From Candidatus Kaistia colombiensis (GTDB taxonomy: Bacteria > Pseudomonadota > Alphaproteobacteria > Rhizobiales > Kaistiaceae), in the NCBI GenBank assembly GCA_029203105.1, contig CP119318.1, positions 1,502,501-1,566,500 on the forward strand: DNA of 64,000 nucleotides, read 5' to 3'. The position numbers and the translations under genes are program-made. This document shows, piece by piece, positions 24,604-33,667 of this stretch. The notes beneath the pieces are model-generated. The model did not search any database. It was given only the letters and a program-made list of their open reading frames with translations, and was not told where the DNA came from. Every line of letters begins with the position of its first letter. The stretch's first letter is position 1.

Positions 24604-26268
24604 TCAGCTTGCCGCGAGTTCGCCGCGGAGCGCCTTGGCGATGCGATCGCGCGTCTCGGGAATGCCGTAGATCGCCACGAACGAGCCGAAGCGCGGACCC
24701 TGGTCCTGGCCGAGCAGCACCTGGTAGAGGCCGCGGAACCAGTCGAGCGAGACGCCGGGCGGGTTGCCGTCCGGCCCCTTCTTGTTCGGATCCGGGAAGT
24801 ACTGGCGGCCGATGTCGAAGACGATGGTCTGGATCTCGTCGGCGGTCGAGCCGGCCGGCAGTTCGGCCAGCGCCGCGTCGAGGGCGATGAGCGCCTCGCG
24901 GATCGCGCCTTCCGGCACGACGTAGTTCTTGCCGGCCTTCAGCACGTCGTTGAAATAGCGGATCGCATAGCCGGCGAGGCGATCGAGCTTATCATGCGTC
25001 GACGCCGTCAGATGCGGCATGTAGCGCGAGATATAGGCCCAGAGCACGCCCTTGTCGGTGGCGTCCGAGACGCTGACCAGATTGAGCAGCATGGCGAACG
25101 GGATCGGCGAGCCTTCCGCCGGCGGATGGCCGGAATGGATGTGGAACGCCGGATTGCCAAGCTGCTGTTCGATCGGCTGGCGCGGATAGGCGTCGACGAA
25201 GCCGAAATACTCGTCGACCGTGCGCGGGATCACCTCGAAGGACAGGCGCTTCGCCGTCTTCGGCTTCTGGTACATGTAGAGCGCCAGGCTGTCATTGTCG
25301 GCATAGGTCAGCCACTGCTCGATCGTCAGGCCGTTGCCCTTCGACTTCGAGATCTTCTCGCCGTTTTCGGCCAGGAAATGCTCGTAGGTGAAGCTCTCCG
25401 GCGGCTCGGAGCCGAGCGCGCGGCAGATCCGCGTCGAGAGCTTGACGCTGTCGATCAGGTCCTTGCCGCTCATCTCGTAGTCGACGCCGAGCGCGAACCA
25501 GCGCATCGCCCAGTCGGCCTTCCACTGGCACTTGACGGCGCCGCCCGTGACCGGGACCTCGACGCGCTCGTTGGTGTCGGGGTCGATATAGGTGATCGTG
25601 CCCTTCTCGACATTGCGGTCGATCATCGGCACCTGCAGCACGATGCCGGTCGTCGGCGAGATCGGCAGGAACGGCGAATAGGTGGCGCGACGGTCGGGAC
25701 CGAGCGTCGGCAGGATGATTTCCATCACCTGGTCATAGACTTCGAGCATGCGCAGCAGCGCCTTGTCGAAGCGGCCGGAGGTGTAATAGTCGGTCGCGCT
25801 GGCGAACTCGTATTCGAAGCCGAAGCCGTCGAGGAAGGCGCGCAGGCGGGCGTTGTTGGCCGCGCCGAACGAGGGATATTCGTTCGAGAACGGGTCCGGC
25901 ACGCGGGTCAGCGGCTTGCCAATATAGGCCTGCATCATCTCCTGGTTCGGGACATTGGTCGGCACCTTGCGGAGGCCGTCCAGATCGTCCGAGAAGCAGA
26001 GCAACCGCGTCGGGATCTTGTCTTCGGTCAACAGGCGGAAGGCGTTGCGCACCATGGTGGTGCGGGCGACCTCGCCGAAGGTGCCGATATGCGGCAGGCC
26101 CGACGGGCCGTAGCCGGTCTCGAACAGCACCGGGCCGTCCGGACGGCCCTGCCGCTTCAGCCGCTCGACGATGCGGCGCGCCTCCTCGAACGGCCACGCT
26201 TTCGAGACCTGCGCTGCCTGAACGAGTTCGGGCGCAAGATCGAGAACTGGAAGCGTGCCGGTCGACAT
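24604..26268 (-). CDS. lysS: Lysyl-tRNA synthetase, class I
   Basis: A 554-residue class I LysRS, the archaeal-type enzyme used by many alphaproteobacteria in place of class II. It charges tRNA-Lys with lysine using ATP. The HIGH-type motif is GPSGLPHIGTFGEV near residue 48, and the KMSKS-type motif is KISKSKGNGLTIEQ near residue 300. The C-terminal helical domain recognises the anticodon. I chose the ATG at 26268, with AGAGG about seven bases upstream; an in-frame start at 26292 is less likely. It is a single-gene unit. Confidence 0.95.
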   Translation of the reverse strand: MSTGTLPVLDLAPELVQAAQVSKAWPFEEARRIVERLKRQGRPDGPVLFETGYGPSGLPHIGTFGEVARTTMVRNAFRLLTEDKIPTRLLCFSDDLDGLRKVPTNVPNQEMMQAYIGKPLTRVPDPFSNEYPSFGAANNARLRAFLDGFGFEYEFASATDYYTSGRFDKALLRMLEVYDQVMEIILPTLGPDRRATYSPFLPISPTTGIVLQVPMIDRNVEKGTITYIDPDTNERVEVPVTGGAVKCQWKADWAMRWFALGVDYEMSGKDLIDSVKLSTRICRALGSEPPESFTYEHFLAENGEKISKSKGNGLTIEQWLTYADNDSLALYMYQKPKTAKRLSFEVIPRTVDEYFGFVDAYPRQPIEQQLGNPAFHIHSGHPPAEGSPIPFAMLLNLVSVSDATDKGVLWAYISRYMPHLTASTHDKLDRLAGYAIRYFNDVLKAGKNYVVPEGAIREALIALDAALAELPAGSTADEIQTIVFDIGRQYFPDPNKKGPDGNPPGVSLDWFRGLYQVLLGQDQGPRFGSFVAIYGIPETRDRIAKALRGELAAS

Positions 26269-26468
26269 CGAAAACCTCTTCTGGGGAAACACGCGCGAAG
26301 GCGCGCGTGGGCGCGGACCCTAGGCAGCGCCCACGCGCGCGTCAATGGCCGGCGATGACATCGGGCGGGCAGACGACATGCCGCCCGGTTGAACGGCGGG
26401 GCAAGAGATCATAGGCTAGGGTCGTCAATTCGGGGTGGCAAGGCCGCCCGCGTAAGGAGCGTATCGAC

Positions 26469-26894
26469 ATGGACAAGCCCACCGGCAGCACGGTCACCCC
26501 GCAGGAGGCCCTGATCTATGCGATGGTGACGCTTTCGGCGGTCGACAAGCAGATGACCGACCGGGAACTGCGCAAGATCGGCGATGTCGTGAACACGCTG
26601 CCGATCTTCGGCGGCTTCGACACGGACCGGCTGATCGCGGTGGCCGAGGCTTGCGCCAACATCACCCGCGAGGAAGACGGCCTGCACGCCGTGCTGGCCA
26701 CGATCGCCACTTCGCTGCCGAAGAAGCTGCACGAGACGGCCTATGCGCTTGCCGTGGAAGTGGCCGCGGCCGACCTGCATGTCGAGCAGGAGGAACTGCG
26801 CTTCCTCGAGCTCTTGCGCGACGTGCTCGACGTGGATTCGCTGACGGCCGCTGCCATCGAGCGCGGCGCCCGCGCCCGCCACCGCACGCTCTGA
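26469..26894 (+). CDS. TerB-like tellurite resistance family protein
   Basis: A 141-residue all-helical cytoplasmic protein of the TerB fold. Typical elements are QEALIYAMVTLSAVDKQMTDRELRKIGDVV, with the acidic pair of the metal-binding TerB site (DKQMTDRE), and the repeat of the same pattern later, VAAADLHVEQEELRFLELL. The standalone form is common in Rhizobiales, and its link to tellurite is by homology only. It is divergent from lysS across about 200 bases with nothing else recognisable. Confidence 0.8.
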   Translation: MDKPTGSTVTPQEALIYAMVTLSAVDKQMTDRELRKIGDVVNTLPIFGGFDTDRLIAVAEACANITREEDGLHAVLATIATSLPKKLHETAYALAVEVAAADLHVEQEELRFLELLRDVLDVDSLTAAAIERGARARHRTL

Positions 26895-26959
26895 GGTCTT
26901 TATCGCTTCTGCTTGAGGCAAATTCTGCATGTCGCCACGCTGGTGTGCGACACGGATCT

Positions 26960-27067
26960 CGTCGCCCCGGCGCAGGCCGGGGCCCATAGACATTGACCGA
27001 GAAACTCTGGCTCAGCCTTCCGGTTGCGGGCTGGTGTCTATGGATCCCGGCCGTCGCCGGGATGACG
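26960..27067. repeat. Intergenic mosaic palindrome, family B, copy 1
   Basis: An element with end hairpins (CCCCGGCGCAGGCCGGGG on the left, CCCGGCCGTCGCCGGG on the right), an inner inverted pair CATAGACA / TGTCTATG, and the terminal GATGACG signature. It is related by its ends to 34067-34173 and 36868-36980, but the middle differs. It lies in the 222-base gap between the TerB gene and the convergent solute-binding gene. No ORF is supported there. Confidence 0.7.
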
Positions 27068-27116
27068 GCGGAGTCATGAGCAGCCTAGCCGTGAGTGTTA
27101 AGGTTGAAATCGATCT

Positions 27117-28016
27117 CTAAAAATATCCGACCGGGAAATAGCGCAGGTAGAGTTCGGCGAAGACGCCCTTGTCATAGAGGCTGTCGAGCGCCCAATTGAG
27201 CGCCAGGCGCAGATCGTCGCGTTTCGGCGGCAGTGCGATCGCCAGGCCCTGGCCAAGCAAGTGCGGCTCGACATAGGGCCCGCCGACGAAATCGCAGCAC
27301 CCTGCCGCCGGTTCCGATTGCAGCCAGAAGGCGAGCTGTACGCCGTCGCCGAAGGCCAGATCGACGCTGCCCGCTTTCAGCGCTTCCTCGGCCGCGCCGG
27401 GCGTGTCGACGGCGATCCGTGTGCTCGCCGGGAAGAAGGCGGCGAGATAGGCTTCATGGGTGCTGTCCTTGGCGACGGCGATCTTGCGGCCGGCCAGGCC
27501 TTCGGCGTTTGGCGGCGCCGGCTCGCCCTTGCGGCCGACGAAGCGCGCGACCGGGCGGAGATAGACGTCCGAGAAATCAAGCTTCGCCCGGCTTTCCGGG
27601 GTGATCGCGATGCCGGCGAGCGCCGCGTCGACGCGGCCGGCGGCGACGGTGTCGATCAGCCCGTCCCAGGGCCGCGCCTGGATCGTGCAGGGTACGCTCA
27701 GTTCGCGGCAGATGGCGCGGGCGAGATCGACGTTGAAGCCGGTCAGCCTGCCGTCGGGACCGGTAAAGTTGAAGGGCGGGAAATCGTCGGTGGTGGTGAA
27801 GCGGATGCCGGTCAGCGCCGTCGTTGCCGGCCGGTCGAGACGACGGTTCGGGTCCCAGAGATCGGGTATGGTGACGCCGCTCGAGACAGGGGCGGCCGTG
27901 GCGGTCGCCTTGGTTCCGGGCGTGTCGTCGGTGTTCGATGCGCCGGCGCCGGCCGCGGCGAGCGTCAGCGTCGCGATGCCCGCCAGGATTGCGAAGCTTG
28001 CCAATCGCCGCCACAT
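27117..28016 (-). CDS. Periplasmic solute-binding protein, amino-acid type (SBP_bac_3)
   Basis: A 299-residue exported protein with a signal peptide (about residues 1-27, GAGASN). It shows the PBPb fold: IRFTTTDDFPPFNFTGPDGRLTGFNVDLARAICREL, then AGRVDAALAGIAITPESRAKLDFSDVYL and AGRKIAVAKDSTHEAYL. The closing part LRLALNWALDSLYDKGVFAELYLRYF fits. No permease or ATPase is adjacent, so it is an orphan binding protein or sensor-type partner. The ATG at 28016 was chosen; an in-frame extension to 28340 would run into the divergent GT2 gene and is not credible. Confidence 0.85.
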   Translation of the reverse strand: MWRRLASFAILAGIATLTLAAAGAGASNTDDTPGTKATATAAPVSSGVTIPDLWDPNRRLDRPATTALTGIRFTTTDDFPPFNFTGPDGRLTGFNVDLARAICRELSVPCTIQARPWDGLIDTVAAGRVDAALAGIAITPESRAKLDFSDVYLRPVARFVGRKGEPAPPNAEGLAGRKIAVAKDSTHEAYLAAFFPASTRIAVDTPGAAEEALKAGSVDLAFGDGVQLAFWLQSEPAAGCCDFVGGPYVEPHLLGQGLAIALPPKRDDLRLALNWALDSLYDKGVFAELYLRYFPVGYF

Positions 28017-28149
28017 GCTTGTATCACTCTGAGTTTGAGGTTTCCGTAACGTAAGCCAAGAGGATGGCGCGTGCGGACTATAGACCAATTGTCGGTGGGC
28101 ACGAACCCGGACAAGCGGGCGGCTGCGGCAAGCACGGCGGGGGACGCAG

Positions 28150-29955
28150 GTGCGCAACGACTGGGATCCGCCAGGCAGAGGGCCGCCCGACGAAGCGCTG
28201 CATTCGGCTGCCCTGGCCGCGCGGCTCGGCTTGCCTTTCGACCCGGCGCCGAGACGGAATTTCGAGACGGCCGTGCCGCTTGAGGGCGCCGGCGGTGTAG
28301 CGCCGCTTGCTGCCGCCATCCGCGCCGGCCGGGTCGCCATGCTGGAAGACGGCGTATCGCGCCGGCTGCTGATCGCGCCGCGCGCGGAAGATGCCGGGAG
28401 GCTGGCGGAGGCCTTGGCCCAGGCGCCGGGCCTGGTGTCGCGCCTGACGGTGACGACGCCGTCGGCGATCCGTCGCAGCCTGACGGAATCGGGCGCCGGC
28501 CAATTGGTCGATCATGCGGTGTCGGGCCTCGACCGCGCCCATCCCGACTGGTCGGCGCGTCGCCTGCTGACGCCGGCGCAGGCGGCCTTTTTCCTGGTCG
28601 CCGCGATGCTGGTCGCGCTCGCCCTGTGGCAGGCAGGTTGGCTGGTGGTGCAGATCTTCAACATCGCGATCGGGATCCTGTTCCTGGCGCTCATCATGCT
28701 GCGGCTGCTGGCCATCAGCGTCGCGCTGGAGCGCAGCTTCCGTCCGTCGCCGCCGCTCGATGCTGACCGTGCCAGGCTGCCGGTCTACAGCCTGCTCGTG
28801 CCGCTCTATGACGAGGCGCATATGGTGGCCGATCTCGCGCGGGCGCTCGGTCGGCTCGATTGGCCGAAGGAGCGGCTCGATATCAAGTTCATCGTCGAGG
28901 AACGCGACCGCGCGACCCGGCGCGCGCTGGAACGACTGGGGCTCGGCCCGCCTTTCGAGATCCTGATCGTGCCGGATCGCGCCCCGCGCACCAAGCCGAA
29001 GGCGCTCGATTTCGCGTTGCCGCTGGCGCGGGGCCGCTTCGTCACCGTCTATGACGCCGAGGACCGGCCGGATCCTGGCCAATTGCTGGAAGCCTATCTC
29101 GCCTTCGAGGCCGGCGACGACCGGCTCGCCTGCATCCAGGCGCCGCTTCTGGTCGACAATGACGACGTCAACGGCCTGACCGCCCTTTATGCCATGGAAT
29201 ACTCGATGCAGTTCGACGGCGTGCTGCCGACGCTGGTGGCGCTCGACATGCCGCTGCCGCTCGGCGGCACGTCGAACCATTTCCGCATCGAGGCGTTGCG
29301 CGCGGTTGGTGGCTGGGACCCCTACAATGTGACGGAGGATGCCGATCTCGGCATCCGCTTCGCCCGTTGCGGCTATCGCTCCGGCACCATCACCCGCCCG
29401 ACCTACGAGGAAGCGCCGCGCACGACGCGGCTCTGGCTCAAGCAGCGAACGCGCTGGCTGAAAGGCTGGATGCAGACCTTTCTGGTGCATATGCGACATC
29501 CGATCCGGCTGTGGCGCGCGATCGGCTCGCGGCGGACGCTCGGTTTCCTGCTGACCGGCTTCGGTACCGTCGTCGCGGCGGCGATTCATCCGGTCTATAT
29601 CGCTTCGGCGCTGGCGCTGGTGATCGATCCCACCGTCATCTGGCGAGTCGGCAGTCCGCTCGCCGCCGCGGTGATCTTCCTGAACGTCTTCAATTTCGTC
29701 GCCGGCTATGTCGCCTTCGCGCTGCTGTCGCGCGCCACGCTCCGGCTGCGCCACAAGAAGCGCCAGCCCGGCGTGCTGCCCTTTCTGCCCGGTTATTGGC
29801 TGCTGCTGTCGCTTGCCTGCTACCGCGCCCTCTTCCAGCTGATCATCGCGCCGCATCTCTGGGAGAAAACGCAGCATCACGGGCGGGGCCGCCGGCGAAA
29901 CCGGGACGGAGCCGGCGGAGCGGCCGGGAGCCTGCGGCCGCATCCGGCGCCGTGA
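28150..29955 (+). CDS. Family 2 glycosyltransferase, membrane-bound, with N-terminal accessory domain
   Basis: A 601-residue processive-type GT2. Residues 1-130 form a soluble region resembling GspE/MshE N-terminal domains (LGLPFDPAPRR ... VAPLAAAIRAGRVAMLEDG), known in NrfB-like glycosyltransferases. Two transmembrane helices follow at about 155-200. The catalytic domain has YSLLVPLYDEAHMV, the DxD-type YDAEDRPD, LGGTSNHFR, TEDADLG and the QRTRWLKG (QxxRW) motif, and then about four more helices. It probably polymerises a beta-glucan or similar extracellular polysaccharide. The start is a GTG at 28150. It is divergent from the solute-binding gene and has no partner secretion gene beside it. 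Confidence 0.87.
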   Translation: MRNDWDPPGRGPPDEALHSAALAARLGLPFDPAPRRNFETAVPLEGAGGVAPLAAAIRAGRVAMLEDGVSRRLLIAPRAEDAGRLAEALAQAPGLVSRLTVTTPSAIRRSLTESGAGQLVDHAVSGLDRAHPDWSARRLLTPAQAAFFLVAAMLVALALWQAGWLVVQIFNIAIGILFLALIMLRLLAISVALERSFRPSPPLDADRARLPVYSLLVPLYDEAHMVADLARALGRLDWPKERLDIKFIVEERDRATRRALERLGLGPPFEILIVPDRAPRTKPKALDFALPLARGRFVTVYDAEDRPDPGQLLEAYLAFEAGDDRLACIQAPLLVDNDDVNGLTALYAMEYSMQFDGVLPTLVALDMPLPLGGTSNHFRIEALRAVGGWDPYNVTEDADLGIRFARCGYRSGTITRPTYEEAPRTTRLWLKQRTRWLKGWMQTFLVHMRHPIRLWRAIGSRRTLGFLLTGFGTVVAAAIHPVYIASALALVIDPTVIWRVGSPLAAAVIFLNVFNFVAGYVAFALLSRATLRLRHKKRQPGVLPFLPGYWLLLSLACYRALFQLIIAPHLWEKTQHHGRGRRRNRDGAGGAAGSLRPHPAP

Positions 29956-30131
29956 GCGCGGTTGCCGCCCGGGCGCCGCCGCTTGCGCAGCGGCAGCGCC
30001 TTCCCGAGGATGGGCGTTCAACCCTGCACCGAATCGAATTCCCACCTCGCGGCGTGGAGCCTGAGATGCCGGCGAAGCCGATCGAGTGATGCGGGCGGCC
30101 GTCGCGCCGTGTTCCCGAGCCGGATGGCCGA

Positions 30132-30812
30132 TCAGGCGCCGGGTCGCACGGCAATCCAGATGACGTGCTTGGCGCCCCGCTTGCCGCGATGGGCCCGGAC
30201 GCCGACTTCTTCCGCCGCAAAGCCGGCCTTGCGCAGCCGCTGCGTGAAGGCGGCACTCGGCCCGGACGACCAGACCGCCAGAACCCCGCCGGGACGCAGC
30301 GCCGCGAAGGCCGCGCCGAGACCCTGCAGCGTGTAGAGGCCGTCATTCGACTCGCGCGTCAGCCCTTCCGGGCCGTTGTCGACGTCCAGCAGGATAGCGT
30401 CGAACAGGCCTCGGCCGGCGCGGATCGGCTGGCCGACATCGCCTTCATGGATGGTGACGCGGGGATCATCGAGGCAATCGCCGAACACCGGTTTCATCGG
30501 GCCGCGCGCCCAGGCGACCACGGCCGGCACCAGTTCCGCCACCGTGATCGTCGCATCCCTGCCGAATTCCGCAAGCGCGGCGCGCAGGGTAAATCCCATG
30601 CCGAGCCCGCCGATCAGGATATTCGGCTTCGGCCGTCCGGCGATGCGCGCCGCCGCCAGCGACGACAGCGCCTCTTCCGAACCGCTCAGGCGACTGTTCA
30701 TCAGCTCGTTGGAGCCGATCATGATGGAGAATTCGGCGCCGCGCTGCATCAGCCGCAGCTCGCCGCCGCCGTCGGGGATGGTTGCCGTGTCGAGCCGGAC
30801 CCAGGGTATCAA
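30132..30812 (-). CDS. Spermidine-synthase-like SAM-fold protein
   Basis: A 226-residue protein of the spermidine synthase/class I methyltransferase fold: ILIGGLGMGFTLRAALAEFG as nucleotide loop, ITVAELVPAVVAWARG with the ribose-binding acid, and FDAILLDVDNGPEGLTRESNDGLY as the active-site stretch. The real spermidine synthase motif differs at several points, so the reaction is uncertain; many such proteins are annotated only as spermidine-synthase-like. The start is a TTG. The 176 bases between it and the convergent GT2 gene hold nothing I can name. Confidence 0.72.
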   Translation of the reverse strand: MIPWVRLDTATIPDGGGELRLMQRGAEFSIMIGSNELMNSRLSGSEEALSSLAAARIAGRPKPNILIGGLGMGFTLRAALAEFGRDATITVAELVPAVVAWARGPMKPVFGDCLDDPRVTIHEGDVGQPIRAGRGLFDAILLDVDNGPEGLTRESNDGLYTLQGLGAAFAALRPGGVLAVWSSGPSAAFTQRLRKAGFAAEEVGVRAHRGKRGAKHVIWIAVRPGA

Positions 30813-30887
30813 GCGCGCGTTTCCGTTCTCTCGTGAAAATCGCCGGCACCATACATGCGCCGCCGCCTTTCGGGCAGGGCCCGCCGG

Positions 30888-31277
30888 TCAGGGATAGAAG
30901 TTCTTCGCCGCCCATTCGGCATGCGGCACATGCCGGTTCACATGCACGCTCAATTTCGTTGCCCGCATGTGGTCCGACGTGACGGCGCAGCGATAGGAGA
31001 ATTCGTACCATTCGCCCTTGCGGCGGAAGGCGCCGCCGTCGCCGGCCGCGACATCGCCATGGATCTCCGGGCGATGCAGCATATCGATGAAGGCGCGATC
31101 GGTGACGCCTTCCTTGCGGCTCGAGGTCTTGTCCATCACGGCGAGGTCGCAGACCTGGATCAGGCGCGTCGTGGCATCGAGCTCCTTCAGGCTCGCCTCG
31201 AGCCCGGGATCGGCGGCGAGCGTCTGGCCGGGCAGGGCGGCAATCAGGGCGGACAGGATCAGGGCCGGGCGGCGCAT
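30888..31277 (-). CDS. DUF930 secreted protein
   Basis: A 129-residue exported protein. The signal peptide is MRRPALILSALIAALPGQTLA. The mature protein matches DUF930: LDATTRLIQVCDLAVMDKTSSRKEGVTDRAFIDM, then GAFRRKGEWYEFSYRCAVTSDHMRATKLSV and the final AAKNFYP. Two cysteines are probably oxidised. The family is confined largely to alphaproteobacteria and has no known function. The ATG at 31277 is preferred over an upstream frame extension at 31304. It lies 75 bases after the spermidine-synthase-like start on the same strand. Confidence 0.82.
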   Translation of the reverse strand: MRRPALILSALIAALPGQTLAADPGLEASLKELDATTRLIQVCDLAVMDKTSSRKEGVTDRAFIDMLHRPEIHGDVAAGDGGAFRRKGEWYEFSYRCAVTSDHMRATKLSVHVNRHVPHAEWAAKNFYP

Positions 31278-31427
31278 GGCGGCATTCCTTTCAAGGTAAT
31301 TCATCGGCGTCAGGGCGCAGCTGGCGACGGCCCGGGGAAGGGCGTGCGTGGCGCGGGGCCGTGCTCAGGGGGAGCACGGTCAAACGTACGGGTCAGTGTC
31401 GATCCTTCAGCATGGGGATGGGAAACG

Positions 31428-32144
31428 CTAGTCGCCGACGAGGCGCCGGCCGGCGATGGCGTGGACGGCATCGCCGAGCACCCAGGCGTGGAAGGCGCGG
31501 CCGTCGAACAGGGGCAGGAAGGCCTCGTCGAGAACATTGAGGCCGCCGGCGAGCGCGCCGAAGGCGGGCAGGACCAGCCGCTTCCCATCCGCCGCGAAAC
31601 AGCGCCGCCGGATCGAGCGGCCACGGCCAACGACACGGGCGGATGGATGCAGATGGCCGGCGATCTCGCCCGGACGGGCGTCAAGGCGCGGTTCATGGCG
31701 GAAGGTGAGCGGCCCGATCGAAAGCTCGCGGGTCGCCCAGCCGCCGAGATCGCGCGGCGGTTCGGGGTCGTGGTTGCCGGCGATCCAGATCCATTCCGCC
31801 GAGGCGGTCATGGTGCGCAGGGAGGCGCGATCGACCTCGTTCAGGCGGTCGCCGCCGTTCCGGTCGTGAAAGCTGTCGCCGAGTGCGATCACCCGCGACG
31901 GCGCCATGCGGGCGAGAAGCGCGCTGAGCCGTCGCAGGGTCGCCATCGTGTCGTAGGGCGGCAGCATCTGGCCGCGTCGCGCGAAGGCGGAGCCCTTTTC
32001 GAGATGCAGGTCGGCGACGACGAGCGTCCGCTCGTCCGGCCACCAGAGCGCGCCCTCGACGAGCGGAACCAGCGGCACCGAGGCGACCGAAAGCCCGGCC
32101 CAGGCCGTCTCCGTTTCGCTTCGTGCCTTCGCTGCGTTCTGCAT
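31428..32144 (-). CDS. pdeM: Ligase-associated metallophosphoesterase PdeM
   Basis: A 238-residue calcineurin-like phosphoesterase of the ligase-associated type (TIGR04123). Metal-binding blocks are in order: VVADLHLEKG near residue 43, ALGDSFHD near 91, IAGNHDPEPP near 122, RHEPR, and AGHLHPSA. Pseudomonas putida homologues process DNA 3'-phosphates and phosphodiesters. In many genomes the gene is clustered with a DNA ligase, an Lhr-like helicase and an MBL exonuclease. All three occur in this window, but separated from this gene by at least 2 kb. The start is the ATG at 32144. Confidence 0.92.
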   Translation of the reverse strand: MQNAAKARSETETAWAGLSVASVPLVPLVEGALWWPDERTLVVADLHLEKGSAFARRGQMLPPYDTMATLRRLSALLARMAPSRVIALGDSFHDRNGGDRLNEVDRASLRTMTASAEWIWIAGNHDPEPPRDLGGWATRELSIGPLTFRHEPRLDARPGEIAGHLHPSARVVGRGRSIRRRCFAADGKRLVLPAFGALAGGLNVLDEAFLPLFDGRAFHAWVLGDAVHAIAGRRLVGD

Positions 32145-32367
32145 TCCAGCCTTCGTTCCAGGGCGGACCCGCCCGAAGCATCCGATTCAATTTGGAGTTT
32201 AGCATTCGAAAGCTCTTCGGACACCCCGGACGCGCCTCTGCATCGCCGCACCCCTGCGCGCAAAAAGCGCGATACAATCGTTCTGCCGGGAACCCTTGCG
32301 TCGGGCCCGCATCCAATGGATGCCGTTTCCTCGCGAGGCGCGGAAAGGCAAGACCGGGAGGCAGAGC

Positions 32368-33090
32368 ATGGCCAGTCAGGAACTTGCAAATCTCGAACTC
32401 GGCGAGGCCGACCTGATTTTTCGGGCGCTTCGGCATGAGGAAGACGCGGTGCGGACAATCATCCGCCAGAACAATCGACGCCTGTTTCGGCTGGCGCGGG
32501 GGTTGATGGGCAGCGATCACGAGGCCGAGGACGTCGTCCAGGCCGCCTATGTCCGCGCCTTCACCCGGCTCGGCACGTTCCGCCGGCAGTCCAGCCTCGG
32601 CACCTGGCTGTCGCGCATCGTCATCAACGAGGCGCTCGGCCGCCTCCGCAGCCGCCGTCCGACCGTCGAGCTGACGCCCGCCGTCGAGGCGGATGCGACG
32701 GTCGCCGACATCATCCCGTTCCCGCTCGGCGGCATGGGACCGGATCCGGAGAGAAGCATGGCCCAGCGCGAAATCCGCCAGCTGGTCGAGGACGCGATCG
32801 ACGCGCTTCCCGAACCGTTCCGCATCATCCTCGTCGCTCGCCTGGTCGAGGATCTCTCCGTCGAGGAGACGGCCTCGCTGTTCGAACTCCGGCCGGAGAC
32901 GGTGAAGACTCGGCTGCATCGCGCAAGGCGGCTGCTGCGGCAGGGGCTGGAGGCGAAGGTCGGCGACGTGCTGGGCGACGCCTTCCCGTTCGGCGGTCCG
33001 CGCTGCGAGCGCATGGCCAACCGGGTCGTCGCCATCCTGGCGAGCCGAGGCGATCCCGCGCGGGAACCTTCTCCGGGCGGCGACATCTAA
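32368..33090 (+). CDS. ECF RNA polymerase sigma factor
   Basis: A 240-residue sigma-70 family factor starting at the ATG at 32368, with GGGAGG upstream. Region 2 is at about residues 25-90 (NRRLFRLARGLMGSDHEAEDVVQAAYVRAFTRLG, then GTWLSRIVINEALGRLRSR). A negatively charged linker follows, and region 4 is at 135-185 (EPFRIILVARLVEDLSVEETASLFELRPETVKTRLHRARR). The C-terminal 40 residues extend past region 4. The next two genes encode DUF4142 and cupredoxin proteins on the same strand, a likely target set. No anti-sigma gene is adjacent. Confidence 0.93.
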   Translation: MASQELANLELGEADLIFRALRHEEDAVRTIIRQNNRRLFRLARGLMGSDHEAEDVVQAAYVRAFTRLGTFRRQSSLGTWLSRIVINEALGRLRSRRPTVELTPAVEADATVADIIPFPLGGMGPDPERSMAQREIRQLVEDAIDALPEPFRIILVARLVEDLSVEETASLFELRPETVKTRLHRARRLLRQGLEAKVGDVLGDAFPFGGPRCERMANRVVAILASRGDPAREPSPGGDI

Positions 33091-33136
33091 CGGTCTGTGG
33101 TGGGGCCGGGTGGCCGCCGTGGAACAGGAGACCGAC

Positions 33137-33667
33137 ATGAAAGCGCTGAGGAGACTATCCGTTGCCCTGGCCGGGCTGATGCTGACGACGGGCCTGTCGC
33201 TCGCTGCCGATGCGGCAAAGCCGACCGACCCGCAAATCGCGCATATCGCCTACACGGCCGACAACATCGACATCGCGGCGGCGAAGCTCGCCCTGGAGAC
33301 GTCGAAGAACAAGGCGGTGCAGGATTTCGCCAAGGACATGGTCCGCGACCACGAAGCGGTCAACAAGCAGGCACTCGCCCTGGCGGCAAAGCTCAAGATC
33401 AAGCCCGAGGACAATCCCACCAGCGAGGCGCTGCTGAAGCAGGCCGACGCCACGCGCGCCCATCTGGCGACCCTGAAGGGCGCCGCCTTCGACAAGGCCT
33501 ATGCCGACAACGAGGTGGCCTATCACCACGCCGTCAATACGGCGCTGGAGACGACGCTCATTCCCGCCGCGCAGAACGCGGAACTCAAGGATCTTCTCAC
33601 CACTGGCCTGAAGATCTTCAAGGGCCATGAGGAGCATGCTCGCATGGTCGCCGGAGAGTTGAAATGA
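33137..33667 (+). CDS. DUF4142 domain protein
   Basis: A 176-residue exported protein. The signal peptide is MKALRRLSVALAGLMLTTGLSLAAD. The rest is the four-helix DUF4142 (ferritin-like) region: DPQIAHIAYTADNIDIAAAKLAL, FAKDMVRDHEAVNKQAL with conserved His, and the final HEEHARMVAGEL. In alphaproteobacteria this family often lies next to ECF sigma factors and stress genes. CAGGAG lies upstream of the ATG. Its stop overlaps the cupredoxin ATG. Confidence 0.88.
   Translation: MKALRRLSVALAGLMLTTGLSLAADAAKPTDPQIAHIAYTADNIDIAAAKLALETSKNKAVQDFAKDMVRDHEAVNKQALALAAKLKIKPEDNPTSEALLKQADATRAHLATLKGAAFDKAYADNEVAYHHAVNTALETTLIPAAQNAELKDLLTTGLKIFKGHEEHARMVAGELK

Noticed and set aside
28078..30045. A 655-codon frame on the minus strand opposite the GT2 gene
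   Set aside because: The plus strand carries all GT2 motifs. The mirror product is rich in Arg, Gln and Asp and has no family features.
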